Below, piece after piece: positions 8,858-17,874 of a stretch of DNA of 64,000 bases (its first letter is position 1; every line of letters starts with the position of its first letter). The notes under the pieces are model-generated. The model was not told the DNA's origin. It saw only the letters and a program-made list of their open reading frames with translations, and searched no databases. The position numbers were made by a program, and so were the translations under genes. Origin of the DNA: Luteimonas sp. JM171 (GTDB lineage Bacteria > Pseudomonadota > Gammaproteobacteria > Xanthomonadales > Xanthomonadaceae); assembly GCF_001717465.1 (NCBI RefSeq), contig NZ_CP017074.1, forward strand, positions 2,322,873-2,386,872, read 5' to 3'.

Positions 8858-10195
8858 ATGACCCAGACCCCCGAACCCGTAGACCTGCTGATCGAGGCCG
8901 GCCTCGTCGTGCCGGTGGAACCGCACGGCGTGGTGCTGGAGGACCACGCGGTGGCGGTGCGCGACGGCGCCATCGTCGCGGTCCTGCCGATCGCCGAGGC
9001 GCGCGCGCGCTTCACGCCGGCGGAAACCGTCTCCCGCCCCGGCTCGGCGCTGATCCCCGGGCTGGTGAACGCGCACACCCACAATCCGATGAACCTGCTG
9101 CGCGGCGTGGCCGATGACCTGCCGCTGATGACCTGGCTGCAGGAACACATCTGGCCGGTGGAGGCCGCGGTCGTGGGCCCCCAGTTCATCGCCGACGGGG
9201 TGACCCTGGCGGTGGCGGAGATGCTCCGCGGCGGCACCACCTGCGCCAACGAGAACTATTTCTTCCCCGACGTGGAGGCGGCCACCTACCAGCGGCTCGG
9301 CTTCCGCGCCGTGGTCGGCCTGCCGGTGGCGCAGTTCGCCAACGCCTGGGCGGCCAGCGAGGACGAGTACTTCGACAAGGCCATCGGCGTCCACGACCAG
9401 TGGCGCGGCGACGGCCTGGTGTCGCTCGCGTTCGTGCCGCACGCGCCGTACACCGTGTCCGACGCCGCCTTCGGTCGCATCCGCACGCTGGCCGACCAGC
9501 TGGACCTGCAGGTGCACCTGCATACCCACGAGACCGCCCAGGAGGTCGAGGACTCCGTGCGCGAGCACGGCCAGCGCCCGCTGGCCCGGCTCGACCGCCT
9601 CGGGCTGGTCAACGAGCGCCTGGTGGCGGTGCACATGACCGCGGTGGATGATGCGGAGGTCGCCCTGTGCGCGGCCCGGGGCGTGAGCGTGGTGCATTGC
9701 CCCGAGTCCAACCTCAAGCTGGCCTCGGGGTTCTGCCCGGTGGCGAAGTTCGAGCAGGCGGGCGTGAACCTTGCCATCGGCACCGACGGTGCGGCCAGCA
9801 ACAACGACCTGGACATGTTTGGCGAGATGCGGACCGCGGCGCTCCTGGCCAAGGCTGTGGCGGGCGAGGCGACCGCGTTCAGCGCCACCAGCGCACTGCG
9901 CGCGGCCACCCTGGGCGGGGCGAAGGCGATGGGCCTGGACGACCGGATCGGCTCGATCGAACCGGGCAAGCAGGCCGACCTGGCCCTGGTGGACCTTTCG
10001 CCGCTGGAAACCCAGCCGCTGTTCAACGTTTTCTCGCAGCTCGTCTACGCCACCGGCCGCCACCAGGTGACCGATGTCTGGATCGCCGGCCGTCGCAAGC
10101 TGGCCGGGCGCGAGCTGGTGGACATGGACGCTGAAGCGGTGGTGGCCAACGCCAGGCAGTGGCGCGAGCGCATTGCCGGGATCCAGGCGAAGTGA
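8858..10195 (+). CDS. mtaD: MtaD-type TRZ/ATZ amidohydrolase (5'-methylthioadenosine / S-adenosylhomocysteine deaminase)
   Basis: This 445-residue amidohydrolase would deaminate 5'-methylthioadenosine or S-adenosylhomocysteine. Metal-binding motifs are NAHTHN near residue 72, HTHETAQE near 224, VHMTAVDD near 258, and [14 protein letters not shown] near 308. AGGAG at 8850-8854 precedes the ATG. The stop overlaps the GTG start of ubiG by 4 bp. The same mtaD-ubiG-phosphatase order is found in Pseudomonas, where the enzyme deaminates MTA. The family is certain; the precise substrate is inferred from synteny. A link to the methionine salvage genes at 46-48 kb is plausible. Confidence 0.87.
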   Translation: MTQTPEPVDLLIEAGLVVPVEPHGVVLEDHAVAVRDGAIVAVLPIAEARARFTPAETVSRPGSALIPGLVNAHTHNPMNLLRGVADDLPLMTWLQEHIWPVEAAVVGPQFIADGVTLAVAEMLRGGTTCANENYFFPDVEAATYQRLGFRAVVGLPVAQFANAWAASEDEYFDKAIGVHDQWRGDGLVSLAFVPHAPYTVSDAAFGRIRTLADQLDLQVHLHTHETAQEVEDSVREHGQRPLARLDRLGLVNERLVAVHMTAVDDAEVALCAARGVSVVHCPESNLKLASGFCPVAKFEQAGVNLAIGTDGAASNNDLDMFGEMRTAALLAKAVAGEATAFSATSALRAATLGGAKAMGLDDRIGSIEPGKQADLALVDLSPLETQPLFNVFSQLVYATGRHQVTDVWIAGRRKLAGRELVDMDAEAVVANARQWRERIAGIQAK

Positions 10196-10911
10196 CGGCT
10201 GCTAATTACCGCCAGTCCGAGCTGGACAAGTTCGCGGCCCTGGCCGGCCGCTGGTGGGATCCCGAGGGCCCGCAGAAGCCGCTGCACGCGCTCAATCCGG
10301 TGCGGCTGTCCTACGTCGCCGATCGCGTGCCCCTGCGCGGCGCCCAGGTGCTGGACGTGGGCTGCGGCGGCGGCCTGCTGAGCGAGGCCCTGGCGCGCGA
10401 AGGCGCCCGGGTCACGGCCATCGACCTGGCCGACGACCTCATCCGCGTGGCGCGGCTGCACGCGCGCGAAGCCGGGCTTGAAATCGACTACCAGGTGCAG
10501 GCGGTCGAAGCGCTGGCCGCCGAGCGCCCGGCCAGCTTCGACGCCGTTACCTGCATGGAATTGCTCGAGCACGTTCCCGATCCCGGCGCGATCCTGCAGG
10601 CCTGCGCCGTGTTGCTCAAGCCGGGCGGGCGGCTGTTCCTGTCCACCATCAACCGCACCCCCGCGGCGTTTGCGCTGGCCATCGTGGGGGCGGAATACGT
10701 GGCGCGGCTGCTTCCCCGGGGTACCCACAGCTACCAGGATCTGATCCGGCCGTCGGAATTGGCGGCGTGGCTGCGCGAGGCCGGGCTGCAGCTGGAAGAC
10801 GTGAGCGGGATGGCCTATGCGCCCTGGCGCAACGCGGCCCGGCTGTCCGCGCGCACCGACGTGAACTACCTGGCCTGCGCGGTGAAGCCGGCCGGCGGGC
10901 ATGGCGCCTGA
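10192..10911 (+). CDS. ubiG: ubiquinone biosynthesis O-methyltransferase UbiG
   Basis: UbiG performs both O-methylation steps of ubiquinone synthesis (3-demethylubiquinol and the earlier polyprenyl catechol). The 239-residue protein starts at GTG 10192 inside the stop of mtaD. An upstream in-frame start at 10159 would extend it into mtaD without conserved sequence. The SAM-binding motif [10 protein letters not shown] lies at about residues 52-61, and the N-terminal [27 protein letters not shown] signature (residues 10-32) is specific to UbiG. It is translationally coupled with its neighbours and overlaps the next gene by 11 bp. Confidence 0.95.
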   Translation: MTAANYRQSELDKFAALAGRWWDPEGPQKPLHALNPVRLSYVADRVPLRGAQVLDVGCGGGLLSEALAREGARVTAIDLADDLIRVARLHAREAGLEIDYQVQAVEALAAERPASFDAVTCMELLEHVPDPGAILQACAVLLKPGGRLFLSTINRTPAAFALAIVGAEYVARLLPRGTHSYQDLIRPSELAAWLREAGLQLEDVSGMAYAPWRNAARLSARTDVNYLACAVKPAGGHGA

Positions 10912-11599
10912 CGCCGCCGGCCGCGGGTATCCCAGGGTCGCGCTGTTCGACCTGGACGGCACGCTGCTCGACAGCGCGCCCGACATGCTGGCCACCGTCA
11001 ACCGCATGCGCCAATCGCGTGGCATGGGGCCGATGGCGCTGGAAGCGCTCCGGCCGGTGGTATCCAAGGGCGCGCGGGCCATGTCGGCGATCGCTTTCCC
11101 GGATCTGGCCGCTGAAAAGCTGCCCGAGCTGGTGCCCGAGTTCCTGGACATCTACCGCCAGGAGCTTGGCCGCCACAGCCGTCCGTTCGACGGCGTGGAA
11201 GAACTGCTGGGGGCGCTCGAGTCGGCGGGATCCACCTGGGGCATCGTCACCAACAAGCCTGAATACCTGGCGCGGGAGATCCTTCCCCAGCTGGGCTGGG
11301 AGGGGCGCTGCGCGGTCCTGGTGGGTGGCGACAGCCTGGCCGAACGCAAGCCGCACCCGCTGCCGCTGCTGCATGCGGCCCAGGTGCTCGGCGTCGCCGC
11401 GCCCGGGTGCGTTTACGTCGGCGACGACGAGCGCGACATCGTGGCCGCCCGCGCTGCCGGCATGCCGTCGATGGTGGCGCTGTGGGGCTATCGGCTGGAC
11501 GATGACGATCCGCTCGCCTGGCAGGGCGATGTGATGGTGCAGCACGTGCGCGACCTGCTGGTCCCCGGTGCCTGGCCCGTGGCCGCGGGGCCGCAATGA
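10901..11599 (+). CDS. gph: HAD-IA phosphatase, phosphoglycolate phosphatase-like; MupP candidate
   Basis: This 232-residue haloacid-dehalogenase phosphatase shows the nucleophile motif FDLDGTLLD (residues 15-23) and the magnesium motif [14 protein letters not shown] near 174. By similarity it would be called phosphoglycolate phosphatase. However, in Pseudomonas the gene directly after mtaD-ubiG is MupP, the N-acetylmuramic acid 6-phosphate phosphatase of cell-wall recycling, and the order here is identical. MupP is therefore a serious alternative that sequence alone cannot separate. The ATG overlaps the end of ubiG by 11 bp, and the stop overlaps the next ATG by 4 bp. Confidence 0.85.
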   Translation: MAPDAAGRGYPRVALFDLDGTLLDSAPDMLATVNRMRQSRGMGPMALEALRPVVSKGARAMSAIAFPDLAAEKLPELVPEFLDIYRQELGRHSRPFDGVEELLGALESAGSTWGIVTNKPEYLAREILPQLGWEGRCAVLVGGDSLAERKPHPLPLLHAAQVLGVAAPGCVYVGDDERDIVAARAAGMPSMVALWGYRLDDDDPLAWQGDVMVQHVRDLLVPGAWPVAAGPQ

Positions 11600-12258
11600 A
11601 CGAAACGGCGACCGCCGCCAGCTTCGTGGCCAAGTGGAGGGAGCGCTGGCCGGAATGGAGCGTCGCCGAGGCCTTTGTCGAACCCGGGCAGCGCGCGGTG
11701 GCCGAGGCGTGGTTCGCGCTCCTGCAGGAATTCCATGAGGCGGCCTGGTCGGGTGAGGATCCCACGCCAGGGCTGGCCAAGCTGGCCTGGTGGCACGAAG
11801 AGCTGGAAGGCTGGGCCAAGGGCGTGCGCCGGCATCCGCTGGGGCAGGTTCTCCAGCGCCAGCCGGCGCCCTGGAGCGTGCTGGCCCGCGCGCTCAATGC
11901 GCTGCCCGCCACCCGCGGCGTGCCGGCAGAAAAGGCGGCCCCGGGGCTGGCCAATCTGGCTGGGGCGGTGGCCGAATGCGAGGAGGCGCTGTTTGGCCTG
12001 TCCACGGAGGCGGCTGGGACCGGTGGCGTTCCCGCCGTGTGGCAGCTGGCCGAACGGGCCTTGATGACGGGTGACGGCCCGGACGTCGCCTGGCTCCTGC
12101 AGCACTGGCCGGGCCCTGGCGGAGCCACGCGGCCTCGGCGGCTGCACGCCGCGCTGGTGCGCAGGCGTCTGCAGGCCTTGCCCGGGGACGGAAAGGCCGT
12201 CCCCACGCGCGGCTGGCGGGTGCTGCTTGCCAGCTGGCGCGCCGCGCGCGGCCGCTGA
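11596..12258 (+). CDS. squalene/phytoene synthase-like protein lacking the usual aspartate motifs
   Basis: This is a 220-residue helical protein. The segment LAWWHEELEGWAKG near residue 56, followed by HPLGQVL, resembles the start of the squalene/phytoene synthase fold (the LxWWxxEL block). No DxxxD substrate-binding motif is visible in either expected position, so prenyl-transfer activity is doubtful. It is the last gene of the mtaD-ubiG-gph unit and is coupled to gph by an ATGA overlap. That suggests a role connected to ubiquinone or isoprenoid chemistry, but this is only inference. It could equally be an uncharacterised structural relative. Confidence 0.6.
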   Translation: MNETATAASFVAKWRERWPEWSVAEAFVEPGQRAVAEAWFALLQEFHEAAWSGEDPTPGLAKLAWWHEELEGWAKGVRRHPLGQVLQRQPAPWSVLARALNALPATRGVPAEKAAPGLANLAGAVAECEEALFGLSTEAAGTGGVPAVWQLAERALMTGDGPDVAWLLQHWPGPGGATRPRRLHAALVRRRLQALPGDGKAVPTRGWRVLLASWRAARGR

Positions 12259-12361
12259 AGCAACCCGGGCGCCGGACGCAGCGTTGCACGGGCGTTCTGT
12301 CTGCTGCCGTTAAAATTCCCAACGTTCCATTTTCTCTCCTCCCCCCGTTCTGGATTTCCCC

Positions 12362-13273
12362 ATGGATCAACCGGTCACCAACCCGCTCCCCGACGTCGCA
12401 GACGACGCCGCTTTCGCCGCCCGCACCCTGGATTGGGTGGGCATGGAGCGCATTGCGCTGCCGCTGAAGCTGGCGGACGGGCAGGGCGGGACGATCCAGG
12501 TCCCGGCCTGGGCGGATGTGTCGGTGAACCTTGGCAAGCCCGAGGTACGCGGTATCCACATGTCCCGCCTGTACCTGCGGGTGCAGGATGCGTTCGCGGG
12601 CGAGGCGGTGACCGCGGCGGGGATGCGGCGGATCCTGGAGGATCTGGTGGAGTCCCAGCGCGGCCTGTCCACGGCCGCCCGCATCGTGCTGCGCTACGGC
12701 CACCTGCTGCGTCGTCCGGCGCTGCAGAGCGCCAATTCCGGCTGGAAGAACTATCCGGTCGAGCTTGAGGCCAAGCTTGTCGACGTCCGGTTCAGCCTGC
12801 AAATCGCGCTGTCCGTCGAGTACTCGAGCACGTGCCCCGCGTCCGCGGCGCTGTCGCGCCAGGCCAACGCCGACCGGTTCCTTGCGGAGTTCTCCGGGTC
12901 CGGCCCCCTGGCGCCGGCCAGCGTGGCGGAATGGCTGGCCTCTGAGCGCGGCATGGCCGCCACGCCGCATGCACAGCGCAGCCGGGCGGACCTGCGGGTG
13001 ACCCTGAACGCTGCTTTCGACGAGCTTCCGCTCGCGGACCTGGTCGAAGGCATCGAGGCCGCGCTGGGCACCCCGGTGCAGACCGCGGTCAAGCGCGAAG
13101 ACGAACAGGCGTTCGCGCGCCTGAATGCCGACAACCTGATGTTCTGCGAAGACGCCGCGCGCCGGGTCGCGGCGGTGCTGGCCGCCGACGGGCGCGTGGC
13201 GCGGTTCGACGCACGCGTGTCCCACTTCGAGAGCCTGCATGCGCACGACGCGGTGGCGCACGTCAGCGGCTGA
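12362..13273 (+). CDS. folE2: GTP cyclohydrolase FolE2 (type IB)
   Basis: FolE2 converts GTP to 7,8-dihydroneopterin triphosphate, the first step of folate synthesis, using metals other than zinc more flexibly than FolE. The protein is 303 residues. Recognisable blocks are NPLPDVADD with DWVGME at the N terminus, RGIHMSRL near residue 63, and the active-site Cys in SSTCPASAALSRQ near residue 158. The gene stands alone, 103 bp after the previous operon. In some bacteria folE2 is induced by zinc starvation through Zur, but no convincing Zur palindrome was seen upstream. Confidence 0.93.
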   Translation: MDQPVTNPLPDVADDAAFAARTLDWVGMERIALPLKLADGQGGTIQVPAWADVSVNLGKPEVRGIHMSRLYLRVQDAFAGEAVTAAGMRRILEDLVESQRGLSTAARIVLRYGHLLRRPALQSANSGWKNYPVELEAKLVDVRFSLQIALSVEYSSTCPASAALSRQANADRFLAEFSGSGPLAPASVAEWLASERGMAATPHAQRSRADLRVTLNAAFDELPLADLVEGIEAALGTPVQTAVKREDEQAFARLNADNLMFCEDAARRVAAVLAADGRVARFDARVSHFESLHAHDAVAHVSG

Positions 13274-13311
13274 GCGGCCGCGGCGGGTCAGGCGCCAGGC
13301 GGCCTGCAGAC

Positions 13312-13340
13312 AAAAAAAGGGGGTGGCCGTGGCCACCCCC
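13312..13340 (-). terminator. intrinsic terminator of the autotransporter gene
   Basis: A perfect 10-bp inverted repeat (13319-13328 and 13331-13340, GGGGGTGGCC with a 2-base loop) is followed on the minus strand by a run of seven T residues (13312-13318). This is a classic rho-independent terminator for the minus-strand gene ending at 13363. On the plus strand the hairpin lacks a T-run, so it is a poor terminator for folE2. Confidence 0.9.
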
Positions 13341-13362
13341 TTCCTGTTTCCGCAATGTGCCG

Positions 13363-16300
13363 TCAGAACTGGATGGAGAACCTCGCGTTGGCACCGTGGT
13401 CGCGCAGGTCGTCGGACAGCAGGCCGGAGTAGCCGACTTCAAACAGGCTGTTGGCCGATGTGCGCGCGGCAAGGCCAAGCTCGACCAGCGTGGCTTCGTC
13501 GCCGATGGCAGGGCTGCGGACGATGAAACGGTCAACGCCCTCCCAGCCGGCACGGATGGCCTGTGCCTGGTCTCCCCCGGCATACCGGTAGCCGAGGTTG
13601 CCCCGCAGGCTGAGCCAGCTCTGATCCTGGGCGGAGCCGCGCAGGGCCAGGTCGAAGCGCACGCCCGCAGTGGTCAGGTCGACGCGGGCATCTCCCGGAT
13701 CCACCGCCAGCGCGGCGGGTCCACCCGCTTCCGCGAAGCCGTCGCTGTCCAGTTCCACGTGCGCGTATTGCAGGTATGGCTCGAACGACCATGCGCCCGT
13801 CCCGAGGCGGTAGCCGGCCTCGACGAACGCCTGCCACGCATCCGCGTCATAGCGCGCCACCGGCGCACCGGAAAAGCCGGGGAAGCTGATCCCGCGCTCG
13901 CTCTCGACGTCGTGCCAGCTGTACGTGTAGCCGGCACGCACGCCCAGCGCGCCCCAGGCGGTGCTGGCATGGATGCCAGCGTGCCGGGTGTCGGCCTCCA
14001 CCTTCGAGCGGCGCTGGCGGACATCCAGATCGGTGCTGCCGGTGCCGCCGAACACGCCGACCCGCCAGGCGCCGAATCCATGGTCCACGCCGACCAGCAC
14101 GTTGCTGGTGCTCGACTGCACGCGTGCCGCGTTGCCGTCCCCGCCGATGCGCCCGCCCTGGCGATGGATCTCCACCCATGCACCGGTGGCGGCCGAAGCG
14201 TCCTGCTGGGCGGAGAACGGGTCCTGCCGGTGCGCGGCCCGGGCCAAGGCGGCGTTGCGCGCCATCCGGCCGCTGTCGAGCAATACCGCGCGCGTGCTGG
14301 CGTGGGCCTCGCCGGACAGCTGCTCCACGGCTGCCATCGCGGCGTCCGGGCCGAGCTGGGTCAGCGGCACCGGCAGCCCCTGGTCCACGGGAAGCGCGTC
14401 GATCACGCTGGCAACGGCGTACTGGTTCAACGTGCCAGCCGCGGACGCCAGCGGCGCGCCGCGCGCGACGTCAATGTCCAGCCCATCGGCGGCGTAACGC
14501 AGCGACAGGGCGAGGAACGGCGAGAGGCTGCTGGCGTCGAACGCGTCGAACTCTCCTTCCAGCCCACCGTCGGCGCTGATGATCCGGTAGTCCTGGCCCA
14601 GCAGGTAGGTGCCGGGCAGGGCGATGGCGCGCAGCGTGCCGCCTTCGATCGTCGCAGTGCCGGTGACATGCAGCAGGTCGGCCTCGTCGGGTGGAAGCAG
14701 TTCGGCCGCGAAGGTGGATCCGGCGGCCTGGACGTAGTCGCCGTCCACCGTGAGGGTGCCGATGGAGTTGCCCGGTGCCACGGTGCCGGCGACCCAGGTG
14801 TCACCCAGGGTGCCGCTGCCGCCCAGCAAGCCGTCCGCTTCCACGCGCGTGGTTCCGTTGCTGACCGTGCCATTCACCACGGCCAGGCCGCCGTCCACCG
14901 AAAGGTCGCTTCCCGACAGGCTGCCGTTGACGAACAGCGCGCCGTCCTGGACGCGGACGTCGCCGGCCAGGGCGTTCTCGCCGTCGAGCTCGAGGATGCC
15001 GGCGTCCACGGTGGCACCGGCGAAGCTGTTGTCGCCCGAGAGGCGCAGCCAGCCGGCGCCGGCCTTGGTCAGGTGGCCGGGACCGCCGATGTCGTTGGTC
15101 CAGTCGTCCCAGGCATCGCCCTCCCACACCTGGCGGCCGCCGGCGCGCTGGTCCATGACCACGTGGGTATCAACGCGCAACTGGCCCGGGCCCTCGATGG
15201 CCTTCGCCAGGTCCAGCAGGCCCCAGCCATACACCTCGTCCACGCCTTCCGCGCCGATGTCCCGTGCCGTGGTGAGCATCACGTCGCGCACCTGGGCGCC
15301 GGTGAGATAGGGGAAGCGCTCGAACAGCAGGCCCAGCGCACCGGTGACATGGGGCGCCGCCATGGAAGTACCGGAATAATCCGCGAAGCCGTAGCCGGCC
15401 TCGAAGTCCCCGTACTCGAAGCGCAGGTTGCCGTCGCTGTCCACGACCCAGTCGGCTGCGATGTTTTCTTCGCCCGCAAGCACGGTGGAGGTGATTGCCG
15501 AGCCGGGTGCGGCGATGCACCACTCGGCTGTCACCCCGCACTTCATGGATTGGCTGCTGAGCTGCAGCTGGTCGTCCAGGTTCACCACGCTGACCCAGTA
15601 CTGTTCGATGTCCGGGAAGATCATCGGCAGCGTCGCCGGCGCAGCGGCCTGCGGGCTTTGCTCCGGGGTGGGGTGGGGGCCTGCGTTGCCCGCCGCCACG
15701 ACCTGGATCATCCCCGATTCGCGCGAGGCCTCGGCCATGTGCTCAAACGTCGCGGCCACGTCCGGGATCGTCATCAGCAGGTCGTTGTAGAGCGCTGCCT
15801 CCTCCGGCGTATAGACCACGTAGGTGTAGCCCCAGCTGTGGTTCATTGCCTGGATGCCGTGCTCCAGGGCCTGGCCGTACATGTGCGCGAACGCGCTTTC
15901 GCCCGCGTCGGTGCCGAACGTGGTGCATGCATTGAAGAACATGCAGTCGAAGTCGACGATGAGCAGGGAATCGTTGAACAGCCGGGCGGAACTCAGGTCG
16001 GCGCCGAAGGCCACGCCGTGCATCCCGCTGCCGTCGCGGTTGGCGGCCATGGTCCCGGCAACGTGTGCACCGTGGCTGTTGTAGAAGAAGAAGGTATTGC
16101 CCCAGAGATAGTCGTTGACCGGATTGGGGAAGAACTCGGCCAGCGCAGGGTCGTAGAACTCGGCGCCAACGGCCACCCGGTCGCCCTCGGAGTAGAAGCA
16201 GGCGCCGGGGCCGGCCAGGATGGTGTTGTCCGTGCAGCGTGAGCCGTCGGCGAGCAGCTCCGCCATGACCATCGCACGGTGGTCCTTGCCCGCGAATTCG

Positions 16301-16641
16301 GGGTGGTTGAAGTCCACGCCGGAGTCGAGCAATCCCAGCCGCGTGCCCGCGCCGCTGAGGCCGCGCGCGTAGGCATGGTGGGCGTTGATGACTTCCAGGC
16401 CCCAGTCGGCCTCGAACTCGGCGGTGATCCAGGCCTCGGGATCCTCCGGGTTGGCCGGCATGGCGGCCACTGCGGCGTGGTGCCCGGAGCCCGCAGCATC
16501 GGATGGGGCAGCAAACGCGGCCGTGCTGGCGACCAGGGCGGCAAGCCCGCAGGCGATGGCGGAAGCGATGGGAGTGCGAAGGGGAGGGCGTGCAACCCGC
16601 GAAGGACGTGCGCGGGGGGAAAGCGGCTTCTTGGAGGTCAT
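13363..16641 (-). CDS. subtilisin-like (S8) serine protease autotransporter
   Basis: This is a 1092-residue type Va secreted protease. A signal peptide covers about residues 1-45, with a basic start and the hydrophobic stretch SAIACGLAALVASTAAFA. The S8 passenger holds the catalytic Asp in LLDSGVDF near residue 104, His in NSHGAHVAGT near 190, the oxyanion Asn in VVAAGNAG, and Ser in GTSMAAPHVTG near 424. A beta-helical passenger-repeat region follows (about 520-700). The C-terminal autotransporter beta-barrel (about 820-1092) ends in the outer-membrane signature RFSIQF. The ATG at 16641 is chosen because AGGA precedes it and a signal peptide follows; an in-frame ATG at 16734 would bury the signal. 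Confidence 0.93.
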   Translation of the reverse strand: MTSKKPLSPRARPSRVARPPLRTPIASAIACGLAALVASTAAFAAPSDAAGSGHHAAVAAMPANPEDPEAWITAEFEADWGLEVINAHHAYARGLSGAGTRLGLLDSGVDFNHPEFAGKDHRAMVMAELLADGSRCTDNTILAGPGACFYSEGDRVAVGAEFYDPALAEFFPNPVNDYLWGNTFFFYNSHGAHVAGTMAANRDGSGMHGVAFGADLSSARLFNDSLLIVDFDCMFFNACTTFGTDAGESAFAHMYGQALEHGIQAMNHSWGYTYVVYTPEEAALYNDLLMTIPDVAATFEHMAEASRESGMIQVVAAGNAGPHPTPEQSPQAAAPATLPMIFPDIEQYWVSVVNLDDQLQLSSQSMKCGVTAEWCIAAPGSAITSTVLAGEENIAADWVVDSDGNLRFEYGDFEAGYGFADYSGTSMAAPHVTGALGLLFERFPYLTGAQVRDVMLTTARDIGAEGVDEVYGWGLLDLAKAIEGPGQLRVDTHVVMDQRAGGRQVWEGDAWDDWTNDIGGPGHLTKAGAGWLRLSGDNSFAGATVDAGILELDGENALAGDVRVQDGALFVNGSLSGSDLSVDGGLAVVNGTVSNGTTRVEADGLLGGSGTLGDTWVAGTVAPGNSIGTLTVDGDYVQAAGSTFAAELLPPDEADLLHVTGTATIEGGTLRAIALPGTYLLGQDYRIISADGGLEGEFDAFDASSLSPFLALSLRYAADGLDIDVARGAPLASAAGTLNQYAVASVIDALPVDQGLPVPLTQLGPDAAMAAVEQLSGEAHASTRAVLLDSGRMARNAALARAAHRQDPFSAQQDASAATGAWVEIHRQGGRIGGDGNAARVQSSTSNVLVGVDHGFGAWRVGVFGGTGSTDLDVRQRRSKVEADTRHAGIHASTAWGALGVRAGYTYSWHDVESERGISFPGFSGAPVARYDADAWQAFVEAGYRLGTGAWSFEPYLQYAHVELDSDGFAEAGGPAALAVDPGDARVDLTTAGVRFDLALRGSAQDQSWLSLRGNLGYRYAGGDQAQAIRAGWEGVDRFIVRSPAIGDEATLVELGLAARTSANSLFEVGYSGLLSDDLRDHGANARFSIQF

Positions 16642-16800
16642 TGCAATCCTGTGCGTGTGATGGGACCTCGCCACGGCCGGTTGGCGCGGACGGTGGCTGA
16701 CTCTGCCAGCGTCGGCACAAAAGGCCTCGTGCACGCTTCACACTTTCAGCAGGATCGCGGCAAGGGCGGCAGCGCCATTGCCTGCGGAACGACTTCCCCG

Positions 16801-17874
16801 CTAGTCGATGGCGATCCGGAAGATGAGCCGGCTCGTGCCCGGCCGCTCCACCACCAGCTCCGCTTCGCCGGGCGCAGCCGGCGCTTCGAGTTCGAGTTCC
16901 CCGGCGGCCGGGACGATCGCCTGCGCGCCTTCGAAGGCAACGCGGCTGCCGGGCGGAGCCACGATCCGGATCCGTTCGCCCGCACCGGCCCGGGGCGGGA
17001 CCACCACGCGGGTTCCGGGCACCGGCGAGCCGGCGGCCCGGGCCAGCACCAGCTGGGGGTCGATGCGCACGTCGAACCAGGTCATGCCCCAGTGCAGGTG
17101 GGGCCCCGTGGCGCGGCCGGTGGCACCGACCGCGCCGATCACCTGGCCCTGTTTCACCTCGTCCCCGGTCGCCACGTCCAGCCGCGACAGGTGCAGGAAG
17201 TTGGAGCCGATGCCGTGGCCGTGGTCGATCAGCACGGTGCCGCCGGTGATGTAGAGGTCCGGTTCGGCCAGCGTGACCACGCCATCGGCGGGCGCGCGGA
17301 TCGCGGTGCCCCGGGGGGCTGCGATGTCCATGCCCGAGTGCGGCGACCCCGGCCTGCCGTTGTAGACCCGGGCCCGGCCGAAGCGGCCGCTGATGCGCCC
17401 CTCGACCGGCTGGATGAAGTGCTGGGCGAAGCCCGTGCGCGGCGTGTCGTCCACTCGCGCCGCGGCCACCAGCGCCTGCTCGCGGCGGATGCGTTCGGCC
17501 ACTTCCGGGGGCGGATCCACCGTGGCCGGTGGCACGCCATCCACCCGCTGCAGGGGCCAGTCGCGCGGTGTGACGGCGATTTCGACGGTCCGCGGGGGCG
17601 CTCCGGGCGGCGTCACGGTGACCCGCGCCGGGCCGGAGGCGTCGCGGCCGATGCCGAACACCACGGTTCCATATCCCGTCACCCGCAGGTCGCGGCCGTC
17701 GTAGGACACCCGGCTGCCTGCCGGGACCTTGCCAAGCACCATCGCGCCCTGCTGGACGCTGTCGGGAAAGACGACCCGTGTCTGCTCCGCCTCCCGGGCG
17801 GGCAGCGGCTGCGCCATCGCATCCGCGGGCGTACCCACCGCGGCAAGCAGGGCGGCCAGCACCAGCCAGCGCAT
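16801..17874 (-). CDS. M23 family (LytM-type) peptidoglycan metallopeptidase
   Basis: This exported protein of 357 residues has a signal peptide ([14 protein letters not shown]..., about residues 1-25). The C-terminal half contains the M23 domain: HSGMD near residue 181 gives the first zinc His and Asp, and HLHW near 260 gives the last zinc ligand. It is expected to cleave peptide cross-bridges in the periplasm or to activate amidases. All LytM ligands are present, so it may be an active enzyme. The start is set at the ATG that overlaps the dihydroorotase stop by one base (TGATG). After the M23 domain lies a beta-rich C-terminal segment of about 95 residues with no assigned function. Confidence 0.9.
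   Translation of the reverse strand: MRWLVLAALLAAVGTPADAMAQPLPAREAEQTRVVFPDSVQQGAMVLGKVPAGSRVSYDGRDLRVTGYGTVVFGIGRDASGPARVTVTPPGAPPRTVEIAVTPRDWPLQRVDGVPPATVDPPPEVAERIRREQALVAAARVDDTPRTGFAQHFIQPVEGRISGRFGRARVYNGRPGSPHSGMDIAAPRGTAIRAPADGVVTLAEPDLYITGGTVLIDHGHGIGSNFLHLSRLDVATGDEVKQGQVIGAVGATGRATGPHLHWGMTWFDVRIDPQLVLARAAGSPVPGTRVVVPPRAGAGERIRIVAPPGSRVAFEGAQAIVPAAGELELEAPAAPGEAELVVERPGTSRLIFRIAID

Noticed and set aside
12259-12361. Zur box or sigma-70 promoter before folE2
   Set aside because: TTGCAC and TAAAAT are 21 bp apart, too far for a normal promoter, and no zinc-repressor palindrome is visible.
13357-16242. 961-codon plus-strand ORF opposite the autotransporter gene
   Set aside because: It has low-complexity Ala/Gly/His/Arg composition typical of the complement of a GC-rich gene, with no recognisable motif. 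The opposite strand encodes an intact protease with signal peptide, triad, barrel and terminator.
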